A stretch of DNA of 64,000 nt from Henricia sp. BOLD:AAB3569 (taxonomy: Eukaryota; Echinodermata; Asteroidea; Spinulosida; Echinasteridae). Position 1 is the stretch's first letter. Each line of letters opens with the position of its first letter. Below, piece by piece: positions 57,901-64,000 of the stretch. The stretch spans positions 1,364,001 to 1,428,000 of the forward strand of contig JBBELK010000024.1 of the NCBI GenBank assembly GCA_037783545.1, given 5' to 3'. The translations under genes were made by a program, and so were the position numbers. Below the pieces are notes generated by a model that worked only from the letters and a program-made list of their open reading frames with translations, was not told where the DNA came from and made no database searches.

Positions 57901-60900
57901 GGACTCGACTACAACCCTGCTATGGGCACTGTGCTTTAGGCCACTTAATAAACAGATCCAGTAAGCTCTGCCCATTTTGGAATTGACCAATCACAGCCTC
58001 AGGTTCGGGTAACCAAAAAGTGGATCTCTATTTTGGTTACCCAAGTCCTCAATTTTGTGCACAGAGCTACGGCAAATGCAGCACGAGTGACGCAAAAACA
58101 CCATAAACATCATTTTTATCAGCGCAGAGGACCCTAGTCGGTTTAAAACGGATTGTATAAGACTATCCTAACCTACTTTTAATCCCTTCATAAATGTGTT
58201 TTTGTGTAAACGGGAAAAACTCACCAAAATTAGCTTGTCGTTTTGCTATGTTGTGCATTCACTGCATTCTAGCTGTGTGTCGAGATGTTTTTGTTCGACC
58301 GCTCGCGTTACGCGTATTGCAGGCGTGTTGTACGTGCATGCACACGACCGTATACTTAAGTGCACATTTTGCTTTCGAGCGTGCAGTTTTTGTGTGCGTG
58401 TGCGTGTTTCAATATGCGCTGACCAGGGCGCGGACGCTGACGCAGGGCACGGCCACGCGACTCTACATCGCACGTGTGGCATGTTGCTAGGCAATTTCTA
58501 AATGGGCGGAGCTTACTGGATCGGTCTATTGTGGCAGCTACGGTCACTAAAGAGATATAAGCAACAACAGTGGCATTATCACAGAAGTACTCACCAAAGT
58601 TCACAGTACAGTTTCTACCGTCAGTTGCCAATTCATAGCCCCATGAGCAGCTACAGGAAAAACTTCCAGGAGTGTTCATACAAGTTTGGTCACACACCCA
58701 CGGAGTTTCTGTGCATTCATCAATATCTGTTGGTGATAATTCAGGACTGTGTACATTACGTACGCACTGTGGACGTTTCTTTGTATTCGTGCACTTAAGA
58801 GAATGTCGGAAAAACATTGTTTTCTCCAAATTCTTCCCTCATCCACCCCAATTTTTTCCTAATCCATGTTTCTGAACTTTACTCCTGAACCCTAACCTCT
58901 TTTTTTAACCCTCCACCCCCACCCTAACCCCTTTTCCTAAGTTTGGTCAACCTGACTGTGGACTTGAGCGAACGAGTGCAAGTCCACAATCCGTCACTTT
59001 TTCTCGCAAATTGTGGACTTGAATGGGTTTCGAGTCCACAGTGCGAACGCAATGCTAACCCACAAATACAGGCTTCTTTTCAAAAAAGTTTCAGGTTTTT
59101 TGTTTTGTTTTTTTACAATCGTTGAAGATAGAGGAGGTAAAAAACAAGTTTTACACTCCCTTTCTGGATTTCGTCAAAATATTATTTTCATGTATTTAAA
59201 AGGAGATAGTTTTTCCCAACTATTTTTGGAAAAGTTTAGTTTTTCCACCCCAGTGAATATATCTCAGCCCATATCTCAAAACAAGGATTGCCGAATTTCA
59301 AAAGATGACAAAAACCACAATCTTGGGGCGAATTTTTATAAAGCTGATTAGCAAAAACATTTGCTTAATCCAAAATTTGTTTGCTTTATAAAAATGTATG
59401 TGAATTTGTGTTTTTAGCAAGAATAGCAGAACACCAGTCAATTGTAATACATATTAAAACAGATTTTGACTGCTAACTTATTCTTATAAAGCAAAACAAA
59501 TTTGTTTTACTAAACAGCTTCGATGAAAAATACATATGAAAGCGGTCCTTACCAATGCAGGCGTGTTTATCCTCAGCCAACTTGTAGCCTACAAGGCAGG
59601 TGCACTTATAGGATGTAGGCAGATCAATGCAGAATCCATCGCACCGTCTGTATCCTTGGCTAATACACTCATTTATGCCTGCAGTGAAAAGCCAAAGTAT
59701 CAATTTCAAGATGAAACTCTACAAATAAGTATAATAAAAGCAATACTTATTGAAAGAAGAATAAATGCTTCAGAAAACCTTTAAAATTCATGTACGGTTT
59801 TTGCATCAAATGAATAATGCAACACCCTCTTTTTAAAAACCAACTTCAATTTTTTTATTTTTTATTATTTATTAATTACAGAAAGTACCATTTTGAACAA
59901 ATAAATTCATGTGATGTTTGTTAATGTTCCTATCCAACACTTTGAGAAGTTTTTTTTTCTTATCTTGTCATGAACTAAACTTTTTTGTAATTGTAAATGA
60001 TACAATTTACAGACTGGACATATCTAACACCCATGTTATACTAGCGCACCAGAGTTGCGGCAAACTAAATTATCCCAGATATTTGAATTAAGTTTGACGT
60101 ATAAAACAATTTGGAGCGACTTGGTTCGCCAGAAGTCCAAAAAAAATTGACTGGTCCAGTCGGTCAGAACGACTTGGTTTCAGACGTCGATCTTTAGTGT
60201 GCGCACGGCTCGCATTAAGAACGCCTGTCTAAAAACAAATGTTAATCGGAGCGACTTAATATAATTAGTTCGGCGCGACTCTGGTGCGCCTGTATGAAAC
60301 GGGTGTTAGTGTGACAGTAAAACGCCTATAAACCTTCTAATAAAATTGTTACATCTGAAAAGGCACAGAAAGGTTCTAGGAATCTAGGCCCGTAATTTTC
60401 TCTTCCGAGTACAAGATTACTTATGAAGGACACTTCTACATGTAAATTTATACAAACGGTTACAAATATATAAACAGCAGAATACAACTATACAAAGTAA
60501 ACCACATATAGAAGTTCTCATCAATTTATGATTATCACACCCGTTTTTATTTTAACAGCACAAGAAATAAATTGTGACAATGTTTGACTGAATGCTCACC
60601 ACAATTGTTCTCATCAGAGCTGTCTGCACAATCAAAAATTCCATTACAGACCAAAAGTGCACTGATGCACTGCTTGTTATGACACTGGAACTGTCCATTT
60701 GGGCATGCTGCAGGGTTGTCAAAGAAGAAAAAATTGACAATTTATGCAACAAATTTTAAGTTTTCTTTTACTAATTGCTATTTCTTTTTTCACATTGTAA
60801 AATTGTACTAATGTAAAAATACTTTTACTGTATGTACTATTACGTTTTACTTTTCAAGTTGCACCATTTTCGCAAGTTAATAAATTCAGACGAGTAACAA

Positions 60901-63576
60901 ATCAAAATGCATTTTCTAAAATACATTGTAGTCACAACTCTCTTTTTACTTACTGCACGTTTCTTCATCCGAGTTGTCCCTGCAATTGTCATAGCCATCA
61001 CAGCGACTTGTCAGCGTAATGCAGCGTCCATTGTTGCATGTGAATTGGTTAGAAGGGCAAAGAGCATATACTGCAGAACAATGAGTGAGTAAGATGGAAA
61101 CAACGGTAAGTTTTAGTTCAACTTGAAAGGTCCAAAGTAAAGACAAAATCAATAGACAGCCGAAGTGTGACGCAAGTTGCCATGGTAATTGGCTCTAAAC
61201 ATCATGCCGTCGGAAAAAGTACCATTGCAAAAGCACAGGGTTCATTGATTTTTAGTGCAGAGCAATTGCCTAGGCAACTAACAACAGATGACGTATTCAC
61301 TTCGGCAGTGTATTTATGCATCACAATCTCGGCTGTCAATTTATTATTCAATCGAACAAAATGTTAGCATTTTGGCAGCTGAAATTTTCAAAATGCACCT
61401 GTATACGAGTGACAGTGCAATGAGCACTATTGAGGAATCTTTGGTATGAATACCAGAAAGAAATAATAATAATAATAATAATAGATTGTTTAGATTCTCT
61501 ACTCGAGTCTTATGTCAAACTGCCTTTGAGTCCCAAGTCAAGACTTTTGACATCAACGTCACGTCAAGTGAGGCATGCTGGACAAATGTGTTGGTCACAT
61601 TGGGTCAGTCAAGTGGTCATAGAAGTCAATTTGTTCAAGCTAATTTCAAACAGTCTATAAAGCACTAGATCTTGAAGCTATATTTTTCCTGTTCTTTCGA
61701 AGCTCAGGTTTCTGTTGTTTCTGAAATATGATTTTGTTCCCCAAAATGATAAAACCAGAAGCTAAACTGCAATATTTTTACCTAAAAAAGGTTAAATGTC
61801 GTTTTTGGCAGACTCAGGGCAAAAAAAATGTTGTTGTCAGTGACTGGAGTTAAAGTCAAATAATTTGCAACGGTGACCACAGTCCAAGAAATTGACACTA
61901 CAATCATTCTTAACAGGGAATATCTGTCTTTTCCGCAAGACAACATTCAGTGCTACTTTATATCAACAAAGAGAGAAAATAGAAAAATGAGTATACAGTA
62001 AACTCTCGTTATAACACCCCCTGATATAAAGCTCTTCTCGATATAAAGCTCCTTTTTCTAAGTCCCAGCCATTATTCTCTGCATTGTGTATGCACTGGTT
62101 ATAGCGCTCTCTGGATATAAAGCTCAAATTATTTCGGTCCCTTGAAGAGCGCTATAACGAGAGTTTACTGTATTTAAAATGGCAAGAAATGACAACACAA
62201 TACACTAAATATACGGCTCACCAAAAATGCTTATCTGATGAGGATACCATTTTGTTGGGAGTATTTTTTTTTCTTTTTCGCAGTGTACTTTATATCCCCT
62301 TTGATTACATTTGTACATTTGTTGAAAGGAATTTCTTTTTCTACCGTACCCAAATTCCTGTCATGTCATTCCTGACCTAGGGCCTTATGCCACTAAACAG
62401 CTTCACCCAATTATCTCCACCCAAACCTCATAGCATTCAGTGGCATGTGTGCCATTCCCCACGCTATGACAATTCAAGAAAGCAATCAGCACAACGTACC
62501 ACACTCAGATCCTTCGTCACTGCTGTCTCCGCAGTCATTATCATGGTCACAGCGCCACGAAATGGGAATGCAGAGGTTATTGTTGCATTGAAACTGGAAC
62601 GAAATATCGCATGGCTCTGGTTGACCTGGAAAACAAAAACAATCAAATTTCATTAGTAGAAAATTTAATACAGCCAGAAATTGGCCTCCTGGTGCCACGT
62701 TTTTTAGTGAACGTATCCACAATTAGCCAATTACAAATTTAAAATAAAATATTTTAAAGCTTACTTGTTATCAAGATGGTAGTTATCATCCTGTGAAATT
62801 ATTTTGTCTGAATTGCCCCCATTCATGAGAAAAATGACAACATTATTTGAATCTCCAAAAATCCCCTGTAGGCGATCTTTGGAGCCATTTATTCATGCAC
62901 AAAAACCATACTTGGATTTTTTCAGGTTTTCTAAAGTATTACTGCATCTATGTGGCTGAAATTTCTACATGGTAGTTTTCTATGCTTTCAATTACCAGTG
63001 GAAATCATGCCATTTTTAACAGTTTACCAAACAAGTATATTACATTTAAGAACAAAAAGTTGTACAAGTATTTACATGGGGTTTTCTCCAATGAAAACAG
63101 AACATTGAATGATTCTTGAAAGTGTAACAATTGGATTACGTTCACAGACGCCATCTTCGTAGGAAAAAATGCTACTGCGTATTAAACGCCATCAAGTACG
63201 CGCACGCACACGCTGTAACATGTTCCAAACGTTGCTCGAAATTTGTTCGAAATACGGCACAGCCGATGCGCGTCACAAAAAAATACGCTCAAAATTCTGA
63301 TGCATGTGGCGATTTGTAGGAAGTAACGTCATTTGAACATGATCAATACCAAGAGTCAATTAGGCCGATGGTATCACAATTTACAAAGTGAATGTATTTA
63401 CCTAATAAGGGCAGACTGCAAGACGATTTGATACTTACCGCACGTGGCAGGGTTTTCATCCTCAGCATTTTCACAGTTACTGATTCCATCACATACAAGG
63501 TAGTGGGGAATGCAACGGCTGGTCCCTGGGCGATTTTGTTGGCAAGTGAAATAGTCAGAGGTGCACATATGGGTAC
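26298..63576 (-). CDS. LRP2: LRP2/megalin-like endocytic receptor, 3' part (35 exons)
   Basis: A giant multiligand endocytic receptor of the LDL-receptor family. The 5' exons lie beyond position 64000. The visible CDS is 4889 nt, about 1628 residues, all GT-AG introns with consistent phases, ending in TAA at 26298-26300. Order N to C: 4 LDLa, EGF, EGF-Ca, YWTD propeller, EGF, 11 LDLa, EGF, EGF-Ca, YWTD propeller, EGF, Thr/Pro stalk, EGF, membrane helix, tail of about 128 residues with FENPAY. The final cluster of eleven LDLa, only two EGFs between the last propeller and the membrane, and the FENPxY signal match LRP2. LRP1 has six EGFs and a furin site there. Nearly all LDLa and EGF exons are single modules of phase 1-1. 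LRP1-like identity is not excluded without a tree. Confidence 0.9.
27168..27470. mobile_element. MITE built from GCAACT motifs
   Basis: Inverted ends cctagagtacattgac / gtcgatgtacactagg, with the interior dominated by GCAACTG / CAGTTGC in both orientations. It ends 28 bp from LRP2 exon 27498-27582. Confidence 0.6.
28580..28730. mobile_element. palindromic MITE ggcctcccactgtgcg
   Basis: Arms of about 55 bp (ggcctcccactgtgcgattt and inverse). A decayed relative begins at about 48543. Confidence 0.65.
28929..29019 (-). CDS. LRP2: LRP2: transmembrane helix
   Basis: One 91-nt exon encoding [20 protein letters not shown] followed by LIFVLL, a single hydrophobic helix of about 25 residues, then the stop-transfer RKR. 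It fixes the topology: everything upstream is extracellular and the two remaining exons are cytosolic. Confidence 0.93.
30241..30477. mobile_element. MITE cagggttgtagtc, copy 1
   Basis: Inverted ends cagggttgtagtcacgtcca / tggactcgactacaaccctg, rich in acaagtcc motifs. Other copies: 52472-53077 (expanded) and 57700-57919 (inverted). Confidence 0.72.
31155..33775 (-). CDS. LRP2: LRP2: juxtamembrane EGFs and Thr/Pro stalk
   Basis: Exons 33635-33775, 32393-32486 and 31155-31222. The first is an EGF ([15 protein letters not shown]) with an insertion between cysteines. The second starts with a Thr/Pro/Ser stalk ([16 protein letters not shown], likely O-glycosylated) and opens a compact [18 protein letters not shown], finished in the third exon as [10 protein letters not shown]. 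Two EGFs here rather than six favour LRP2 over LRP1. Confidence 0.9.
31977..32305 (+). mobile_element. retroposon-like repeat with tgccttgctcaagggcac
   Basis: Starts with ttatatagcgc and holds gtgccttgctcaagggcaca followed by a tRNA-like gtatcgaacctgcaacc. Relatives: 47812-48085, 50384-50545 and 16640-16714. Confidence 0.55.
32711..33370. mobile_element. 660-bp element with GGCGGTATTCACAAAAC ends
   Basis: Inverted ends gggcggtattcacaaaac / gttttgtgaataccgcccc, sub-terminal taagcggggcact repeats. No coding capacity recognised. In an LRP2 intron. Confidence 0.6.
33500..33601 (+). mobile_element. SINE body, head missing
   Basis: Carries the same body as the SINE at 5271-5436 (ttttcactgcatccagattt through cggtccttgggtcat) without the tRNA head, the usual outcome of 5'-truncated retroposition. 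Confidence 0.6.
33911..34406. mobile_element. long inverted-repeat MITE
   Basis: Arms of over 200 bp starting tataaactcctcaaaaaaag and ending in its inverse, with TA at both outer edges. In an LRP2 intron, 49 bp from exon 34455-34637. Confidence 0.72.
34455..39810 (-). CDS. LRP2: LRP2: membrane-proximal YWTD beta-propeller
   Basis: Exons 39685-39810, 38644-38785, 37442-37621, 35662-35900 and 34455-34637, about 290 residues. Blade signatures: VYFTD, IYFAD, LMYWTD, VYWCD and IYWTT. The third exon holds an Arg/Gly-rich insertion ([14 protein letters not shown]) that makes this propeller longer than the first. It ends [14 protein letters not shown] before the EGF. Confidence 0.9.
36013..36273. 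mobile_element. MITE family gacctttatcacggtg, copy 3
   Basis: Both arms present, with the right arm diverged. In an LRP2 intron. Confidence 0.68.
36702..36942. mobile_element. MITE family ggccgtccaaagttgt
   Basis: Inverted ends (g)ggccgtccaaagttg(t) ... caactttggacggcc and an inner palindrome around acattttacagtgcatgtaa. Other copies: 10437-10568, 12190-12342, 17583-17766, 40451-40524 (fragment) and 45311-45546. Confidence 0.7.
36980..37255. mobile_element. MITE family gacctttatcacggtg, copy 4
   Basis: Best-preserved copy, ends tagacctttatcacggtg and cactgtgataaaggtcta. It is separated from copy 3 by another MITE at 36702-36942. Confidence 0.75.
37743..38165. mobile_element. element with iterated ttcgatgaagcga
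   Basis: Inverted ends gcaatgacaatgac / gtcattgtcat and many internal cttcgttcgatgaagcg motifs in both orientations. Confidence 0.55.
39178..39606. mobile_element. element with gggaggtttcgcac ends
   Basis: Inverted ends gaggtttcgcaccgt / gcgaaaccactc, with sub-terminal cggatacggatac and inverse. Confidence 0.55.
39898..40210 (+). mobile_element. dispersed repeat copy
   Basis: Uninterrupted copy of the family with core ataaaatacctccccaaaat and end tgtgatctggacatgctcct. It serves as the reference for the interrupted copies. Confidence 0.6.
40273..41227 (-). CDS. LRP2: LRP2: second EGF pair
   Basis: Exons 41111-41227 ([12 protein letters not shown], six-cysteine EGF, no calcium signature) and 40273-40398 ([15 protein letters not shown], calcium-binding EGF with hydroxylation pattern [10 protein letters not shown]). 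Phase 1-1. The exon at 40273 has a less common donor (gtttgt). Confidence 0.9.
40791..41035. mobile_element. MITE family gggtcattctataaatttgg, copy 2
   Basis: Ends gggtctttctataaattagg / cctaatttatagaaagaccc, internal gtcccccgttaca / tgtaacgggggac. Ends 75 bp from LRP2 exon 41111-41227. Confidence 0.68.
42060..52362 (-). CDS. LRP2: LRP2: EGF and the eleven-repeat LDLa cluster
   Basis: Exons 52199-52362, 50943-51012, 50165-50293, 49914-50036, 48716-48838, 48377-48496, 47323-47445, 46875-46991, 46096-46215, 45607-45729, 43211-43333 and 42060-42176. The first exon encodes an EGF ([12 protein letters not shown]) plus the first half of LDLa 1, completed in the 70-nt second exon ([14 protein letters not shown]). 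Ten further single-exon LDLa modules follow, giving exactly eleven as in human LRP2 cluster IV. Most end in the Ca2+ box (S-D-E); LDLa 1 has NGDE and LDLa 10 has NEDE. The last cysteine of several modules is built across a phase-1 junction (T|GT). This is the ligand-binding cluster. Confidence 0.93.
42578..42622 (-). repeat. tRNA-like fragment
   Basis: On the minus strand there is a perfect T-arm (GGTGG-loop-CCACC with B box GGTTCGAATCC) preceded by an A-box-like segment, but the anticodon arm is missing. Probably a SINE remnant. Confidence 0.45.
43606..43865 (+). repeat. 260-bp G-rich heptamer tract
   Basis: (GGGGGGA)n, almost pure purine on this strand, in the LRP2 intron 43334-45606, with a shorter G run at 43437-43459. 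In the pre-mRNA this is a C-rich tract. Frames through it are Gly/Arg or Pro/Leu artefacts. Confidence 0.9.
44384..44966. mobile_element. element split by a CAGGGCTTGAA insertion
   Basis: The outer ends tgggtcatatttttt / ataaatacgaccca are inverted. Near its right end lies an inner hAT-like element (about 44772-44949, CAGGGCTTGAAATTC / ATTCAAGCCCTG) flanked by ataaat on both sides. Confidence 0.6.
45311..45546. mobile_element. MITE family ggccgtccaaagttgt
   Basis: Full-length copy in an LRP2 intron, 61 bp from exon 45607-45729. Confidence 0.7.
47812..48085 (+). mobile_element. retroposon-like repeat, relative
   Basis: Starts ttatatagcgctttataacc and holds gtgtcttgctcag and ttaaacccacaaccttcca. 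Confidence 0.5.
49096..49383 (+). mobile_element. repeat with tagggcgaca ends and aaaatggtt units
   Basis: Ends tagggcgaca / tgtcgcccta. The interior is a decayed tandem of about 20 bp (aaaatggttttngacctaa). A relative is at about 47558-47790. Confidence 0.55.
49631..49765. mobile_element. MITE family tagaccgtatcgaatag, copy 4
   Basis: The right arm is cut short. In an LRP2 intron. Confidence 0.65.
50384..50545 (+). mobile_element. retroposon-like repeat, relative
   Basis: Starts in (ttta)n and holds gagtgccttgctcaagggca and the inverted tRNA-like end ctagaccgctcggccataac. Confidence 0.5.
50551..50645. mobile_element. fragment of the Tc1-like MITE interior
   Basis: About 95 bp matching the interior of 51329-51539 (ccatcatcacccaaaatggt, gactacccgaaccattgcaa) without its ends, in the next LRP2 intron. 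Confidence 0.65.
51050..51603 (-). mobile_element. inverted-end repeat carrying a Tc1-like MITE
   Basis: Ends ttgattgcttt / aaagcaatcaa. About 340 bp without the insert 51329-51539. It sits 38 bp upstream of the acceptor of the 70-nt LRP2 exon 50943-51012. Confidence 0.7.
51329..51539. mobile_element. Tc1/mariner MITE, Sleeping Beauty-like ends
   Basis: 211 bp flanked by TA (51327-51328 and 51540-51541). Left end CAGTTGTAGTCAGAAGTTTA and right end inverted AAGTTGTAGTCAGACGTTTA, very like the fish Tc1 (Sleeping Beauty) terminus CAGTTGAAGTCGGAAGTTTA. No transposase. Confidence 0.8.
51893..51934 (+). repeat. poly-G run
   Basis: About 40 nearly uninterrupted G in an LRP2 intron. The exact length is likely to be unreliable in assembly. 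Confidence 0.85.
52472..53077 (+). mobile_element. MITE cagggttgtagtc, copy 2, with minisatellite
   Basis: Same left part as 30241-30477 and same right end (tggactcgactacaaccctg), but the right arm contains about 20 tandem units of 20 bp, making it 606 bp instead of about 230. Confidence 0.78.
52659..53055 (+). repeat. 20-bp minisatellite
   Basis: Unit cttgtgaggacttgtaaagg, about 20 copies. The central dozen are nearly identical and the outer ones variant, as expected of unequal exchange or slippage. An apparent 185-residue minus-strand frame is only this repeat read as Ser/Lys/Pro. Confidence 0.9.
53222..53360. mobile_element. MITE family tagaccgtatcgaatag, copy 5
   Basis: In an LRP2 intron, 142 bp downstream in the gene's direction of exon 53502-53734. 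Confidence 0.65.
53502..56727 (-). CDS. LRP2: LRP2: YWTD beta-propeller
   Basis: Exons 56463-56727, 55514-55642, 54886-55056 and 53502-53734, about 265 residues, the size of one six-bladed propeller. Blade signatures in order: LYFSD, LYWND, AYWAD, IYWVD and VYFTD, each followed by a D-G or equivalent turn. It closes with [13 protein letters not shown], typical of the family before the next EGF. Such propellers drive pH-dependent ligand release in endosomes. Confidence 0.92.
53879..54040. mobile_element. MITE with TAAACCCTTTCACGGTTA ends, copy 2
   Basis: Same family as 1342-1505, including the internal gtgcgtgcgcggat segment and its inverted partner. It lies in an LRP2 intron. Confidence 0.7.
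54531..54721. repeat. tandem and inverted cacttcgccc array
   Basis: Repeats of about 17 bp (ccatttcgcccyaaac, cacttcgcccgagtg) run forward to about 54670, then inverted (ggcgaaatggtt). Ends 165 bp from LRP2 exon 54886-55056. Confidence 0.65.
56751..57504 (+). mobile_element. dispersed repeat split by a 0.4-kb insertion
   Basis: Ends AAAGGAGCGTG... and ...CATGCTCCTTT are inverted. Compared with 39898-40210 it is interrupted at about 56987-57427 by an element with inverted ends tagttccga / tcggaacta flanked by tgca. Confidence 0.6.
57700..57919 (-). mobile_element. MITE cagggttgtagtc, copy 3
   Basis: Inverted relative to copy 2. It carries only about one and a half units of the 20-bp motif. 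Confidence 0.72.
57949..58535. mobile_element. element with gatccagtaagctc ends
   Basis: Inverted ends agatccagtaagctctgccc / gggcggagcttactggatc. The window's last 46 bases start another copy. In an LRP2 intron. Confidence 0.6.
58595..59678 (-). CDS. LRP2: LRP2: EGF plus calcium-binding EGF pair
   Basis: Exons 59553-59678 and 58595-58726. The first EGF starts [13 protein letters not shown] and the second starts [12 protein letters not shown], the classic calcium-binding opening. Both carry the Asp/Asn hydroxylation pattern C-x-[D/N]-x4-[F/Y]-x-C ([10 protein letters not shown] and [10 protein letters not shown]). An EGF pair before each propeller is the standard LDL-receptor-family layout. 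Confidence 0.92.
59322..59526. mobile_element. GGCCAATTTCATAAAGC foldback
   Basis: Copy in an LRP2 intron, ending 27 bp from the EGF exon 59553-59678. Confidence 0.65.
60028..60309. mobile_element. inverted-repeat MITE
   Basis: Ends taacacccatgttatactag and gtatgaaacgggtgtta with gcgcaccagagt / actctggtgcgc next to them. One copy in the window. Confidence 0.6.
60600..63576 (-). CDS. LRP2: LRP2: last four LDLa repeats of the penultimate cluster
   Basis: Exons 63439-63576, 62500-62625, 60954-61070 and 60600-60707, each one LDLa module of phase 1-1. Each shows six cysteines and a calcium-binding acidic end: [36 protein letters not shown] and [11 protein letters not shown]. The first is slightly longer than usual ([13 protein letters not shown]). 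The long intron 61071-62499 contains a Tigger-like MITE. Confidence 0.92.
61996..62171. mobile_element. Tigger/pogo-like MITE
   Basis: Ends TACAGTAAACTCTCGTTATA and inverse. Such ends are typical of pogo/Tigger elements. A fragment is at about 43407-43427. Confidence 0.65.
62780..63070 (-). repeat. dispersed repeat, inverted copy
   Basis: Minus-strand match of 23320-23600 in an LRP2 intron. Confidence 0.6.
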
Positions 63577-63954
63577 CTGACGTCCAAGGGAAAAGAGGTA
63601 ATAGTCATGGAAATTCCTTTGATATTTGATAAAAACATACATCAAAATGAGAAAAGAACAAAAAAGAATGCAAAGTGCTGAATATGTAAATGCAAATTTT
63701 TTAACAATGACTTTTTGGAAGAAAGATACACTGACAAAAAAAAAAAAAAATTAAAAACAAGTTTTGCACTGCTTAAGAAACAAAACATATACCAACAACT
63801 TCTTTTTGGAAAAAGTGCTTGGACACAAAATGAATACAGCATGTAAAACAAAGTCAGGGAAACAAAATAGTTTCAAGAAATACTGCACAAGGATAAATAA
63901 TAAACATGTAATGAAGCAGTCAAATTCAATTGGTGTTGAAAATATTTATTACAA

Positions 63955-64000
63955 AAGACCGATCCAGTAAGCTCCACCCATTTTGGAATTGACAAATCAC
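63955..64000. mobile_element. start of a second gatccagtaagctc element
   Basis: Matches the left end of 57949-58535 over its whole visible length (gatccagtaagctccaccc). Cut by the window edge. Confidence 0.55.

Noticed and set aside
26298-63576. Assignment to LRP1
   Set aside because: LRP1 has six EGFs and a furin site between the last propeller and the membrane; here there are only two EGFs and the tail signal is FENPxY as in LRP2.
1-64000. LTR retroelement, retrovirus-like or Polinton sequence
   Set aside because: I saw no long direct terminal repeats and no protease, reverse transcriptase, integrase, capsid or polymerase-like peptide.

Overview
This is nuclear DNA of a marine invertebrate deuterostome, most likely an echinoderm. 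That placement is an inference from the two genes, the AT-rich introns and the dense short repeats; the sequence alone does not name the species. It holds two convergent, intron-rich, conserved protein-coding genes separated by about 7.6 kb. The rest is introns and intergenic DNA packed with small non-autonomous DNA transposons (MITEs) and tRNA-derived SINEs.

Left part, + strand, 87-18712: a complete NBR1 (next to BRCA1 gene 1, selective-autophagy receptor) gene in 18 exons. All splice phases agree and the spliced frame is 1224 codons plus stop. Domain order is PB1, ZZ zinc finger, basic coiled coil, FW (NBR1) domain, LC3-interacting region, a large exon with a degenerate tandem repeat of about 36 residues, a helical segment and a C-terminal UBA. 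The repeat array is the most unusual protein feature here: I know of nothing like it in vertebrate NBR1, and it carries regularly spaced x-Q-T motifs like those bound by dynein light chain LC8.

Middle, 18713-26297: tail-to-tail intergenic DNA with no recognisable gene. It holds MITEs, a 113-bp SINE with a 12-bp target duplication, a hAT-like element with an 8-bp duplication and a near-perfect 200-bp hairpin.

Right part, - strand, 63576 down to 26298: the 3' end (35 exons, about 1628 residues) of a giant LDL-receptor relative that fits LRP2/megalin. In protein order it has the last four LDLa repeats of one cluster, two EGF modules, a YWTD propeller, an EGF, exactly eleven LDLa repeats, two EGFs, a second propeller, two EGFs, one membrane helix and a roughly 128-residue tail with FENPAY and PPPAY. 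The 5' exons lie beyond the right edge.

The two genes act separately: NBR1 in cytosolic cargo autophagy, LRP2 in endocytosis at the cell surface. At least fifteen repeat families recur within the window, several nested in one another. In two cases this gives a readable history: a Tc1-like MITE whose empty target is present in a sister repeat, and a MITE whose arm grew into a 20-bp minisatellite. I recognised no LTR, retroviral or Polinton coding sequence.
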